NCBI RefSeq assembly: GCF_001205715.1
Contig: NZ_AQQZ01000003.1
Location: 186,001 to 250,000, forward strand
Source: Pseudaestuariivita atlantica
GTDB lineage: Bacteria > Pseudomonadota > Alphaproteobacteria > Rhodobacterales > Rhodobacteraceae
Direction of reading: 5' to 3'
Length of the DNA stretch: 64,000 bases
This document shows positions 41,732 to 50,018 of the stretch, piece after piece. Both the position numbers and the translations under genes were made by a program. Every line of letters starts with the position of its first letter. The stretch's first letter is position 1. The notes under the pieces were generated by a model. The model ran no database searches. It saw nothing but the letters and a program-made list of their open reading frames with translations, and had not been told where the DNA came from.

Positions 41732-42613
41732 ATGACCCTTCAGTTCGATGCCGAGAAAATCCGCGCCAGCGGCTGGTTCCGCGAATTGCGCGACCGGATC
41801 GTCGATGCCTTCGAGGGACTGGAGGACGGCCATTCCGGCGCGGCAGGCGAACCGGGACGGTTCGAGGTGACGGAAACCCGGCGCACGGCCGAGGACGGAA
41901 GCGACGCCGGTGGCGGGCTGATGAGCGTGATGCGCGGCGGCCGGGTGTTCGAGAAGGTGGGCGTGAACGTGTCGACGGTTTACGGCACGCTTGGCGCGCG
42001 GGCGCAGAAGGCCATGGCCGCGCGGGGCGTGCCGGGGATGGAGGAGGATCCGCGCTTCTGGGCCTCGGGCATCTCGCTGGTGGCGCACATGCAGAACCCG
42101 CATTGCCCGGCGGTGCACATGAACACGCGCATGTTCTGGACGCCGCATGCGTGGTGGTTCGGCGGCGGGTCGGACCTGAACCCGTGTATCGAGTACGACG
42201 AGGACACCGCGCATTTCCACGCAACGCAAAAGGCGCATCTCGACCCGCACGGGGAGGAGCTTTACCCGCGCCTCAAGGCCTGGGCGGACGAGTATTTCTT
42301 CGTCCCGCACCGGGGCCGCGCGCGCGGCGTGGGCGGGATTTTCATGGATGACCGCAATACCGGCAACTGGGAGGCCGATTTCGCCCTGACACGGGATATC
42401 GGCCGCGCCTTCCTGCCGGCCTACCTGCCGCTGGTCGAGAAGCGGCTGGGCACGTCGTGGGGCGAGGAAGAGCGCGACATCCAGTTGCGGCACCGGGGTC
42501 TGTATGCCGAATACAACCTCGTCTACGACCGCGGCACCAAGTTCGGGCTGGAAACAGGGCATGACGCGAACGCGGTCCTGATGTCCTTGCCGCCCTTGGC
42601 GAAGTGGCATTGA
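41732..42613 (+). CDS. hemF: Oxygen-dependent coproporphyrinogen III oxidase
   Basis: Carries out the two oxidative decarboxylations that give protoporphyrinogen IX in haem (and chlorophyll) synthesis. The 293-residue protein (start MTLQFDAEKIRASGWFREL at the ATG at 41732) has the family signatures GGRVFEKVGVNVSTVYG, CPAVHMNTRMFWTPHAWWFG, GGSDLNPCIEYDEDTAHFHA and LRHRGLYAEYNLVYDRGTKF. No oxygen-independent hemN is in the window. Confidence 0.97.
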   Translation: MTLQFDAEKIRASGWFRELRDRIVDAFEGLEDGHSGAAGEPGRFEVTETRRTAEDGSDAGGGLMSVMRGGRVFEKVGVNVSTVYGTLGARAQKAMAARGVPGMEEDPRFWASGISLVAHMQNPHCPAVHMNTRMFWTPHAWWFGGGSDLNPCIEYDEDTAHFHATQKAHLDPHGEELYPRLKAWADEYFFVPHRGRARGVGGIFMDDRNTGNWEADFALTRDIGRAFLPAYLPLVEKRLGTSWGEEERDIQLRHRGLYAEYNLVYDRGTKFGLETGHDANAVLMSLPPLAKWH

Positions 42614-42619
42614 CCCGGC

Positions 42620-42722
42620 GGAGCGCCTTGCGGCGCGCTTGAGATCGTGGGGGTTCAACCCCCACACCCCCGTGCCGGGGCGCTGCCCCGGACCCCGACA
42701 TATTTTCAAAGAGAAGAAGACC
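42620..42722. repeat. Intergenic repeat, copy B, with terminator stems
   Basis: Between convergent hemF and tadA lies the second copy of the element at 9786-9912. It has GGAGCGCCTTGCGGCGCGCTT at 42620-42640 and GACATATTTTCAAAGAGAAG at 42696-42715. Inside are two inverted repeats: GTGGGGGTT-C-AACCCCCAC (42647-42665) and CCGGGGC-GCT-GCCCCGG (42675-42691). The tadA stop codon (42706-42708) lies inside the conserved block. The stems are good bidirectional terminator candidates. Confidence 0.65.
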
Positions 42723-43164
42723 TGAGCGCGGCGAAGAAGCGTTTGAGTTGCGCTTCTGCCGCTTGGGTCTGGATGCCGTCGATCACGTCTGGGACGTGGT
42801 GGCATTGCGGGTGGGTGAAGATGCGGGGGCCGTGGGCGACGCCGCCGGATTTCGGATCGGAGGCGGCGTAGATCAGGCGGGCGAGGCGGGCGTTGGAGAT
42901 CGCGGCGGCGCACATCGGGCAGGGTTCGAGCGTGACCGTGAGCGTGAGGCCGGTGAGGCGTTCGGTTTTCAGCGTCGCGCAGGCGGCGCGGATGGCGGCG
43001 ATTTCGGCATGGGCGGTCGGGTCGTGGTGCTCACGCATCCGGTTGCGGGCGGTGGCGACGACCCGAGGGCCGTCGGAGATGACGGCGCCCACGGGCACCT
43101 CTCCGGCGGCGGCGGCCTCTGCCGCGAGTGACAGGGCGAGGTCCATATGGCTGGCGAAGCTCAT
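42706..43164 (-). CDS. tadA: tRNA-specific adenosine deaminase
   Basis: Deaminates A34 to inosine in the tRNA-Arg(ACG) anticodon. The 152-residue protein has the zinc-dependent deaminase motifs H52-A-E54 (PTAHAEIAAI) and P81-C82-P-M-C85 (TLEPCPMCAAAI), and VPVGAVISDG in the active-site region. I start at the ATG at 43164 (MSFASHMDLAL); an ATG at 43146 is also possible. The C-terminal residues SSSL and stop come from the repeat element. It is divergent from the pseudouridine synthase gene. Confidence 0.95.
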   Translation of the reverse strand: MSFASHMDLALSLAAEAAAAGEVPVGAVISDGPRVVATARNRMREHHDPTAHAEIAAIRAACATLKTERLTGLTLTVTLEPCPMCAAAISNARLARLIYAASDPKSGGVAHGPRIFTHPQCHHVPDVIDGIQTQAAEAQLKRFFAALRSSSL

Positions 43165-43187
43165 GGGGCGGTTGTATAGGCCAGCCC

Positions 43188-43976
43188 ATGGCAAAGTCAC
43201 AACATGCAGGCGACCGGATCGCCAAGGTGCTGGCGCGGGCGGGCGTGGCCTCGCGCCGGGAGGCGGAGCGGATGATCGCGGCGGGGCGCGTGGCGGTGAA
43301 CGGCAAGGTGATCGAAAGCCCGGCGCTGAACGTGACCGGATCCGACCGGATCGCGGTGGACGGCAAGCCCTTGGGCGCGGCGGAGCCGGAGCGTTTGTGG
43401 CTTTATCACAAGCCTGCCGGGCTGGTGACGACCCACAGGGACCCCGAGGGGCGGGCAACGATTTTCGACGATCTGCCGCCAGACCTGCCGCGGGTGATGA
43501 GCGTGGGGCGGCTGGACCTCAACTCCGAGGGGCTTTTGCTGCTGACCAATGATGGCGGGGTGAAGCGGAAGCTGGAATTGCCGTCGACCGGGTGGCTGCG
43601 GAAGTACCGCGTGCGGGTGCATGGCGCGCCCAAGGACGAGACATTCGAGTCGTTGCGCAAGGGTGTGACCACGGATGGCGAGCGGTTCCAGCCGATGCAG
43701 GTGACGCTGGATCGCCAGCAGGGCGCTAATGCCTGGGTGACCGTGGGGCTGCGCGAGGGCAAGAACCGCGAGATTCGCCGCGCGATGGAAGCGGTGGGGC
43801 TGAAGGTGAACCGGCTGATCCGGGTGTCCTATGGGCCGTTCCAGCTGGGACAGTTGAAACCGGGCGCGGTCGAGGAGGTGCGCCGCCGGGTCGTGCGCGA
43901 CCAGCTGGGGCTGGATGACGGGGCGGAAAAGCGCCCAAAGGTGCAACGGAGACCTCGGCGCAGAAACTCCCCCTAA
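43188..43976 (+). CDS. RluB-family rRNA pseudouridine synthase
   Basis: A 262-residue RsuA/RluB/E/F-type enzyme. Residues about 8-55 form an S4 RNA-binding domain (DRIAKVLARAGVASRREAER). The catalytic Asp110 is in VGRLDLNSEGLLLLTNDG, and 'VGLREGKNREIRRAMEAVGL' completes the family pattern. The S4 domain and size favour RluB (23S rRNA U2605), but RsuA-like targets cannot be excluded. The basic tail (RPKVQRRPRRRN) is typical. ATG 43188 is the only start that includes the whole S4 domain without noise. Confidence 0.92.
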   Translation: MAKSQHAGDRIAKVLARAGVASRREAERMIAAGRVAVNGKVIESPALNVTGSDRIAVDGKPLGAAEPERLWLYHKPAGLVTTHRDPEGRATIFDDLPPDLPRVMSVGRLDLNSEGLLLLTNDGGVKRKLELPSTGWLRKYRVRVHGAPKDETFESLRKGVTTDGERFQPMQVTLDRQQGANAWVTVGLREGKNREIRRAMEAVGLKVNRLIRVSYGPFQLGQLKPGAVEEVRRRVVRDQLGLDDGAEKRPKVQRRPRRRNSP

Positions 43977-44046
43977 ATGCCACTCCCCTTTTGGGAATTT
44001 CGCAAGTATTGAGGGATGGACCAAAGACCAGCCACCGGGGGTTAGC

Positions 44047-44865
44047 ATGGCCGATCTTTTGACACTGGAAAACCTGGGCAACCTGCTGATGCTGTGCTTT
44101 CTGCAGGCGGTGCTGGGGTTTGACAACCTTCTCTACATCTCGATCGAGAGCCAACGCGCGCCGGTGCCGCAACAGCGGGCGGTGCGGTACTGGGGCATCA
44201 TCATCGCGGTGGTGCTGCGGGTGGTGCTGTTGTTCACCATGATCCAGCTGATCGATGCGCTGGCCGAGCCGTTCTACATCTTCCCGGAGGATTTCTGGAT
44301 CACAGGCGGGGTGAACTTTGCCACCGTGATCTTCATCTTCGGCGGCATCTTCATCATGTACACGGCGGTCAAGGAAATCGGGCATATGCTGACGATCCAT
44401 GACCTGGATACGGATGTGGAGGCGAAATCCGGCAAATCGGCCATTCAGGTCGTGATGCTGATCGTGCTGATGAACCTCATCTTCTCGTTCGATTCGGTCC
44501 TGTCGGCGCTGGCCATCACCGATGTCTTCCCGATCCTCGCCACGGCGATCATCCTGTCGGGGCTGGCGATGCTGGTGCTGGCGGATGGCGTGACGCGGTT
44601 CCTCGAAAAGAACCGGATGTACGAGGTGCTGGGCCTGTTCATCCTGTTGATCGTGGGTGTCGTCCTGCTGGGCGAGGCCGGTGTCGCGGCGAGCCATGCG
44701 ATGCACGATGACAGCCTTGCGCTGCACATCTTCGGCTACCCGATTGTGCCGATGTCCAAAACGACGTTCTATTTCAGCGTTGTCGTGCTGGTGGCGGTGG
44801 AGGTCATCCAGTCCGGCTATACGCGCAAGTTGAACCACGAACGCCGGACAGGGGCACGGCATTGA
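44047..44865 (+). CDS. TerC-family integral membrane protein
   Basis: A 272-residue membrane protein of the TerC/YceF family with about seven helices. The two acidic family motifs are seen: GFDNLLYISIESQR near 24-37 and LIFSFDSVLSALAITD near 143-158. TerC members take part in tellurite resistance and metal (manganese) export, and this type interacts with other stress proteins in the membrane. The start is the ATG at 44047 (MADLLTLENLGNLLML). Its last codon overlaps the TTG start of the next gene. It heads a co-directional series that includes XpaC and TelA. Confidence 0.93.
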   Translation: MADLLTLENLGNLLMLCFLQAVLGFDNLLYISIESQRAPVPQQRAVRYWGIIIAVVLRVVLLFTMIQLIDALAEPFYIFPEDFWITGGVNFATVIFIFGGIFIMYTAVKEIGHMLTIHDLDTDVEAKSGKSAIQVVMLIVLMNLIFSFDSVLSALAITDVFPILATAIILSGLAMLVLADGVTRFLEKNRMYEVLGLFILLIVGVVLLGEAGVAASHAMHDDSLALHIFGYPIVPMSKTTFYFSVVVLVAVEVIQSGYTRKLNHERRTGARH

Positions 44866-45500
44866 AGACGCTGACGTATCTCTTCGGAGCTATTGCTGGC
44901 CTTGCCACGATCATCGCGGTCTCCGCCGCGAGCGCGCAGAGCATACGGGTGGACTATCCGGACGGCGCGCCGCGGATCGCGTCGGAATTCAACTCGAAAC
45001 AGGGCGTGAACGGCGGGAAACGGCGTGCGCGCCACCAGGGCATCGACATCAAGGGCAAGAACAGGATGCCGATCCTTGCCGCAGCCGATGGCAAGGTTCT
45101 GGAAGTGGATACCGGCACCTGCTGGGGCCCGACCGTCGTGATCGACCATGGCAAGGGGTATGACGGCAAGAAACTGGTCATCGCCTACGGCCATGTGGGC
45201 GACGTCAGCGTCAAGGCGGGCCAGCGCGTCAAGCGGGGCCAGCAGATCGCGCAGCTTGGGAACAACCACAAGAAATACAAGTGCATCGTGGGTGTGCGGC
45301 ACCTTCACATGCAGATCGGTCGGCAGTGGCGGGGGCCGAAAAAGGGCTCTTACTGGGGGCACGTGCGGTACCTCAAGGATGGCAAACGCGGCGTGAACCC
45401 CCATCTTTACTGGGCCGGCGGCAAGGGCAAGGTGACGTGTTTCCGCAAGGGCGAGACCTATCCCGCCGGAACGCTGACGTATCCGGTGGCCTGCCGGTAG
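44862..45500 (+). CDS. Exported M23/LytM-like peptidoglycan peptidase
   Basis: A 212-residue protein with a signal peptide (TLTYLFGAIAGLATIIAVSA, cleavage after about residue 25). The LytM metal ligands appear as H58-Q-G-I-D62 and the HLHMQIG motif (VRHLHMQIG), with VVIDHGKGYDG and IAYGHVGDVSVKAGQRVKRG in between. Lysostaphin-type endopeptidases cut peptidoglycan cross-links. The TTG start overlaps the terC stop (ATTGA), so translation is coupled, an unusual pairing of a membrane metal transporter with a cell-wall hydrolase. Confidence 0.9.
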   Translation: MKTLTYLFGAIAGLATIIAVSAASAQSIRVDYPDGAPRIASEFNSKQGVNGGKRRARHQGIDIKGKNRMPILAAADGKVLEVDTGTCWGPTVVIDHGKGYDGKKLVIAYGHVGDVSVKAGQRVKRGQQIAQLGNNHKKYKCIVGVRHLHMQIGRQWRGPKKGSYWGHVRYLKDGKRGVNPHLYWAGGKGKVTCFRKGETYPAGTLTYPVACR

Positions 45501-45561
45501 TGATTGAACCGTTGTCGGGGGCGTGTAATCTGACAACTTGCAAGTGTGGGAAAACGTGCTG

Positions 45562-45651
45562 ATGTCAGGTTCGACGATCCAAAAGCTGGCCTATGTGGCG
45601 CTGCTTGTCGTGCTGTTCGGCGTGACGAGCGGCTGGCTGGGAGGGCTTTGA
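45562..45651 (+). CDS. 29-residue single-pass membrane peptide
   Basis: The ORF reads MSGSTIQKLAYVALLVVLFG and ends VTSGWLGGL. One hydrophobic helix spans nearly the whole length. Its stop is three bases before the XpaC ATG, so it is almost certainly co-translated with it. An in-frame GTG at 45544 would give MWENVL in addition. Too small for most annotation pipelines, it could be a regulatory subunit of the XpaC/TelA membrane assembly. Confidence 0.6.
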   Translation: MSGSTIQKLAYVALLVVLFGVTSGWLGGL

Positions 45652-45654
45652 GGC

Positions 45655-46545
45655 ATGGCACAACGCTATGGCGGCAAGTACAGCCCCGATGACAGCCCCG
45701 ACAATGCGCCGGACGCGCCGCGTCTGAAGACCACGGCGCGGGTCGATCCCGCGGGCGCGCGGGCGTCGGTGATGTTCGTCCCGGCGGTTGTTCTGCTTTT
45801 CACCACGCTGACCGGCGGGGCGTTCTCGCTTGCCACCGGCCTGATCGGGGCGGCTTTGCTGACGCTGGCGGCGTGGCTCTTGCGTGACGGCTTGCGGGCC
45901 GAGGCAGAGTATCACGGCCGCAAGGTGGCCCGCCGCCCGGCCATCCCGCGCAAGATATTCTCGTCGATCCTGACGGGGTTGGGTGCCGCCACGGCGGTCG
46001 TGGCCCATGCCGGCGGGGTCGAGATCGTGGCCCCCGTCATCTTTGGCGTGGCCGCAGGCGTACTGCATGTTGCGGCCTTTGGCATCGATCCCATGACGTC
46101 GAAAGGCATGGAAGGCGTCGACACGTTCCAGCAGGACCGCGTGGCGCGCGCGGTCAAGGAAGCGGAAACGCACCTGAAAGGCATGGCGGATGCAGTCAAG
46201 CGCGCGGGCGACCGGCAGGTCGAGGCGCGTGTGGACCGGTTCATCGAACAGGCGCGCGAATTGCTGCGCACGGTCGAAGATGATCCGCGCGACCTGACGG
46301 CGGCCAAGAAATACATGGGCGTCTACCTGATGGGCGCGCGGGATGCGGCGGTGAAATTCTCGGACATCTACGCGCGCGGGCGCGATCCGCAGGCGCGCGC
46401 CGACTTCATGATGCTGCTCACCGACCTGGAAGAGAGCTTCAACGACAAGACCCAGAAGCTGCTTCTGGACGACAACACCGACCTCAATATCGAGATCGAG
46501 GTCCTGCGTGACCGGCTGGCCCGCGAGGGCGTCCGGTCGCGCTGA
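45655..46545 (+). CDS. XpaC-family (5-bromo-4-chloroindolyl phosphate hydrolysis) protein
   Basis: A 296-residue protein with a disordered polar N terminus (about 1-38), two membrane segments (about 40-75: VMFVPAVVLLFTTLTGGAFS; and 105-135) and a C-terminal helical domain (TFQQDRVARAVKEAETHLKG, ELLRTVEDDPRDLTAAKKYM). This matches XpaC, a family named after a phenotype on an indolyl phosphate but of unproven activity. xpaC is nearly always next to telA, as here (23-base gap). Confidence 0.9.
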   Translation: MAQRYGGKYSPDDSPDNAPDAPRLKTTARVDPAGARASVMFVPAVVLLFTTLTGGAFSLATGLIGAALLTLAAWLLRDGLRAEAEYHGRKVARRPAIPRKIFSSILTGLGAATAVVAHAGGVEIVAPVIFGVAAGVLHVAAFGIDPMTSKGMEGVDTFQQDRVARAVKEAETHLKGMADAVKRAGDRQVEARVDRFIEQARELLRTVEDDPRDLTAAKKYMGVYLMGARDAAVKFSDIYARGRDPQARADFMMLLTDLEESFNDKTQKLLLDDNTDLNIEIEVLRDRLAREGVRSR

Positions 46546-46568
46546 ATTTTCCAGACAAAGAGGAAGCC

Positions 46569-47768
46569 ATGTCTGAAAACGTACGCCAGAAGGCACAGGA
46601 AACGCTCGCATTGGTCGAGGAAGTCAACGCCGTCGTGCTGCCCGAACCGGCGGATGCGAATGCGATCGTGACGCTGGACGCCGCCGATGAACCGGTGGGC
46701 GCGGAAATTCGCCAGCGCATGGGTGAACTGGACATGGGCGATACCCAGTCCATCGTGTCCTTCGGATCGGCCGCACAGGCCGAGTTGCAGGAAATCAGCC
46801 AGGCGATGCTGCAGGACGTTCGCAACAAGGACGTCGGCCCCGCGGGCGACAGCCTGCGCAACATCGTGACCACCATTCGCGGATTCTCGGTCAGCGAACT
46901 GGACGTGCGGCGTGAACGGTCGTGGTGGGAAAAGCTGCTGGGTCGCGCCGCGCCCTTCGCCAAGTTCACCGCGCAGTTCGAAGACGTGCAGGGCCAGATC
47001 GACCGCATCACCGACGACCTGCTGGCGCATGAACACACGCTGTTGAAGGACATCAAGTCGCTCGACGTACTGTATGAAAAGACGCTCAACTTCTACGACG
47101 AACTGGCGCTTTACATCGCGGCGGGCGAGGAGAAGCTGAAAGAGCTCGACACCACCGACATCCCGGCGATGGAGGCGGCGGTGAACGCCGCGCCCGAGGA
47201 TCAGCAGGTGATGAAGGCGCAGGAATTGCGCGACCTGCGCGCGGCGCGCGACGACCTCGAACGCCGGGTGCATGACCTGAAACTGACGCGGCAGGTGACG
47301 ATGCAGTCCCTGCCCTCGATCCGGCTGGTGCAGGAAAACGACAAGTCGCTGGTGACCAAGATCAACTCGACCCTCGTGAACACCGTGCCCCTGTGGGAGA
47401 CGCAGCTGGCGCAGGCGGTCACGATCCAGCGGTCGGCAGAGGCGGCAGCGGCGGTGCGTGACGCCAACGACCTGACGAACGAGTTGCTGACGGCGAACGC
47501 CAAGAACCTGCGCGACAGCAACAAGATGATCCGCGAAGAGATGGAGCGCGGCGTGTTCGACATCGAGGCCGTCAAGCAGGCCAATGCCGACCTCATCGGC
47601 ACGATCGAGGAATCGCTGCAGATCGCGGACGAGGGCAAGGCACGCCGCGCGGCGGCGGAGGCCGAGTTGAAGAAGATGGAAGCCGAGTTGCGCGACACGC
47701 TGGCCTCGGCCAAGGCGCGCAAGACCGGGCTGGGCGATACGGCCGGCACCTCGGTCCCCGCCAACTGA
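46569..47768 (+). CDS. telA: TelA-family toxic anion resistance protein
   Basis: A 399-residue cytoplasmic helical protein of the TelA family, linked to tellurite resistance and to tolerance of cell-wall antibiotics in other bacteria. Family blocks include 'ERSWWEKLLGRAAPFAKFTA', HEHTLLKDIKSLDVLYEKTL and 'LTRQVTMQSLPSIRLVQEND'. Long charged helices in the C-terminal half suggest coiled coils. GAGGAAGCC precedes the ATG. It is followed one base later by the DUF2927 lipoprotein. Confidence 0.94.
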   Translation: MSENVRQKAQETLALVEEVNAVVLPEPADANAIVTLDAADEPVGAEIRQRMGELDMGDTQSIVSFGSAAQAELQEISQAMLQDVRNKDVGPAGDSLRNIVTTIRGFSVSELDVRRERSWWEKLLGRAAPFAKFTAQFEDVQGQIDRITDDLLAHEHTLLKDIKSLDVLYEKTLNFYDELALYIAAGEEKLKELDTTDIPAMEAAVNAAPEDQQVMKAQELRDLRAARDDLERRVHDLKLTRQVTMQSLPSIRLVQENDKSLVTKINSTLVNTVPLWETQLAQAVTIQRSAEAAAAVRDANDLTNELLTANAKNLRDSNKMIREEMERGVFDIEAVKQANADLIGTIEESLQIADEGKARRAAAEAELKKMEAELRDTLASAKARKTGLGDTAGTSVPAN

Positions 47769-47769
47769 G

Positions 47770-48762
47770 GTGGCTGGCGGGCGTTTCATTCGGGCCGCGG
47801 CGGCGGTGCTGGGGGTCGTGAGCCTTGCGGCTTGCGAAATGGTGGCCGATTGGCCGACCAAGCAGGCGCCCAGAACCTCGGCCCGGCCCGAGAACCGCCC
47901 GCCGCAACCCGCGCCCAAGGCGCCCGAAACCGAACCGTCCACGCCGGGCCCGTCGGCGGCAAGCAAGGCGCTGCGCGCGTATTATGCCCGCCTTCAAAAC
48001 GACCTGCTGGTGCGCGGGCTGCTGCGCACCGATGGCGGTGGGCCCGATACGCCCTATTCCGACATCGACGTGATCCGCAATTTCGAACGGATCGCGTTTT
48101 ACGACGAATACGCGCGCGGCGGCGGCCTGCGCCGGTCGGACGGGACGCCCGGACGGCTGAAACGCTGGGTCCAGCCGGTGCGCATCGGCGTGGAGTTCGG
48201 CGCCTCCGTCCCCGCCGAGCAGCGCCGCGAGGACAGTGCCGAAGTGGCGCGCTATGCCGCGCGTCTGGGCCGGATCACCGGGCACCCGATCAGCGCGGGC
48301 GCAAGCGACCCGAATTTCCACGTCTTCATCGTGTCCGAAGACGACCGCAAGACGCTGAAACCGCGGATCGAACAGATCGTGCCGGGCGTGAACCCCGCCG
48401 CGCTTGCCCTGTTCGACAACCTTCCGCGCGCGATCCACTGTTTTGTCATCGCGTTTTCCCGCACTCAAGGCGGGTATGAATACGCGCAGGCCATCGCCCT
48501 GATCCGGGCCGAGCACCCGTCGCTCCTGCGCCGGTCCTGCATCCATGAAGAGATCGCGCAGGGGCTGGGCCTTGCCAATGACAGCCCGCGCGCGCGGCCA
48601 TCGATCTTCAACGACGACGACGAATTCGCGCTTCTGACCACGCATGACGAGGAATTGCTGCGCCTGCTGTACGACCCGCGCCTGCGGCCCGGCATGACGC
48701 TGGAAGAGGCGCGGCCCATATTCTCGGGTCTTGCGACCCGCCAGATCGGGCAGGCGCTGTGA
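47770..48762 (+). CDS. DUF2927 lipoprotein with HExxxQ motif
   Basis: A 330-residue predicted lipoprotein: signal VLGVVSLAAC with lipid-modified C22, then a Pro-rich linker (about 35-62). The rest is the DUF2927 domain. The block RSCIHEEIAQGLGLANDSP has H259-E-E-I-A-Q264, reminiscent of a zinc-metalloprotease helix though the classical second His is replaced by Gln; H280s downstream (TTHDEE) may supply a third ligand. A periplasmic peptidase role is inference. It starts with GTG one base after the telA stop. Confidence 0.85.
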   Translation: MAGGRFIRAAAAVLGVVSLAACEMVADWPTKQAPRTSARPENRPPQPAPKAPETEPSTPGPSAASKALRAYYARLQNDLLVRGLLRTDGGGPDTPYSDIDVIRNFERIAFYDEYARGGGLRRSDGTPGRLKRWVQPVRIGVEFGASVPAEQRREDSAEVARYAARLGRITGHPISAGASDPNFHVFIVSEDDRKTLKPRIEQIVPGVNPAALALFDNLPRAIHCFVIAFSRTQGGYEYAQAIALIRAEHPSLLRRSCIHEEIAQGLGLANDSPRARPSIFNDDDEFALLTTHDEELLRLLYDPRLRPGMTLEEARPIFSGLATRQIGQAL

Positions 48763-48864
48763 GCCACCCGTCACCCGCCACGTCCCTGCCCGCCGCACCG
48801 GCGCCCCTTGCGGCGCGCGCGCGAACCGGGCAGCTTCCTACCACCGATTGAAAGGACCGATCCG

Positions 48865-49971
48865 ATGGGCATTTTCGATTTCCTCTCAGGCGAATTCATC
48901 GACGTCATCCACTGGACGGACGACACCCGCGACACGATGGTCTGGCGGTTCGAACGCCACGGGCACGAAATCAAGTACGGCGCCAAGCTGACCGTGCGCG
49001 AAGGGCAAGCGGCGGTGTTCGTGCATGAAGGCCAGCTGGCGGACGTGTTCACGCCGGGCCTTTACATGCTCGAAACCAACAACATGCCGATCATGACGAC
49101 GCTGCAGCACTGGGATCACGGGTTCAAATCGCCCTTCAAGTCCGAGATCTACTTCGTCTCGACCAACCGGTTCACCGACCTGAAATGGGGCACCAAGAAC
49201 CCGATCATGCTGCGTGACCCGGAATTCGGCCCCGTGCGCATCCGCGCCTTCGGCACCTACACGATCAAGGTCGTGGACCCGGCGCGCTTCATGACCGAGA
49301 TCGTCGGCACCGATGGCGAGTTCACCACCGACGAGATCAGCTTCCAGATCCGCAACATCCTTGTGCAGGAATTCTCCCGCACGCTGGCGGCGTCGGGCAT
49401 CCCGGTGCTCGACATGGCGGCGAATACGCAGGAGGTCGGCCAACTGGTGGCCAAGGCGATAAGCGGCACGATGGAGCAATACGGCGTCAGCCTGCCCGAG
49501 CTTTATATCGAGAACATCTCGCTTCCGCCCGCGGTGGAAAAGGCGCTGGACGAACGCACCTCGCGCGGGATCGCGGGCAACCTCGACGAGCACATGAAGT
49601 GGAAAGCCGCCGAGGCGATGACCCAGCCGGGCAGCGCCGCCGGCCAGGCGATGGGCATGGGCATGGGTGCGGGCCTTGGCATGCAGATGATGCACCAGCA
49701 GGGCCCGTGGGGCGCCGCCCCGCAACCCGCTGCCGCTGCCCCCGCGCCGCCACCTCCGCCGGTCGAACATGTCTGGCACATCGCCGAGGGCGGCCAGACC
49801 AAGGGCCCGTATTCCAAGGCGCGACTGGCCGAGATGGCGGGCAATGGCGGCCTGACGCGGGAAACCTATGTCTGGACGCAGGGACAGGACGGCTGGAAGA
49901 AGGCCGAGGACGTGACCGAGCTGGCCCAGCTGTTCACCATCATGCCCCCGCCCCCGCCGCCCGGCGTGTAA
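48865..49971 (+). CDS. SPFH-domain protein with C-terminal GYF domain (YdjI-like)
   Basis: A 368-residue protein. Residues about 1-250 are an SPFH (stomatin/flotillin-like) domain of the 'virion core protein/YdjI' type (MGIFDFLSGEFIDVIHWTDD, FSRTLAASGIPVLDMAANTQ). A low-complexity Met/Gly/Ala/Gln then Pro-rich linker spans about 263-305 (GMGMGAGLGMQMMHQQ). Residues about 308-358 form a GYF_2 domain (VWHIAEGGQTKGPYSKARLA, WTQGQDGWKKA) that binds Pro-rich peptides. There is no membrane helix. In Bacillus, YdjI acts with a zinc-ribbon protein at the membrane, and a zinc-ribbon protein is three genes downstream here. Confidence 0.9.
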   Translation: MGIFDFLSGEFIDVIHWTDDTRDTMVWRFERHGHEIKYGAKLTVREGQAAVFVHEGQLADVFTPGLYMLETNNMPIMTTLQHWDHGFKSPFKSEIYFVSTNRFTDLKWGTKNPIMLRDPEFGPVRIRAFGTYTIKVVDPARFMTEIVGTDGEFTTDEISFQIRNILVQEFSRTLAASGIPVLDMAANTQEVGQLVAKAISGTMEQYGVSLPELYIENISLPPAVEKALDERTSRGIAGNLDEHMKWKAAEAMTQPGSAAGQAMGMGMGAGLGMQMMHQQGPWGAAPQPAAAAPAPPPPPVEHVWHIAEGGQTKGPYSKARLAEMAGNGGLTRETYVWTQGQDGWKKAEDVTELAQLFTIMPPPPPPGV

Positions 49972-50018
49972 CCGCCGGTCGCGCTGGTGGCGCAGGCACG
50001 TTGCGCTAGGATGGCGGC

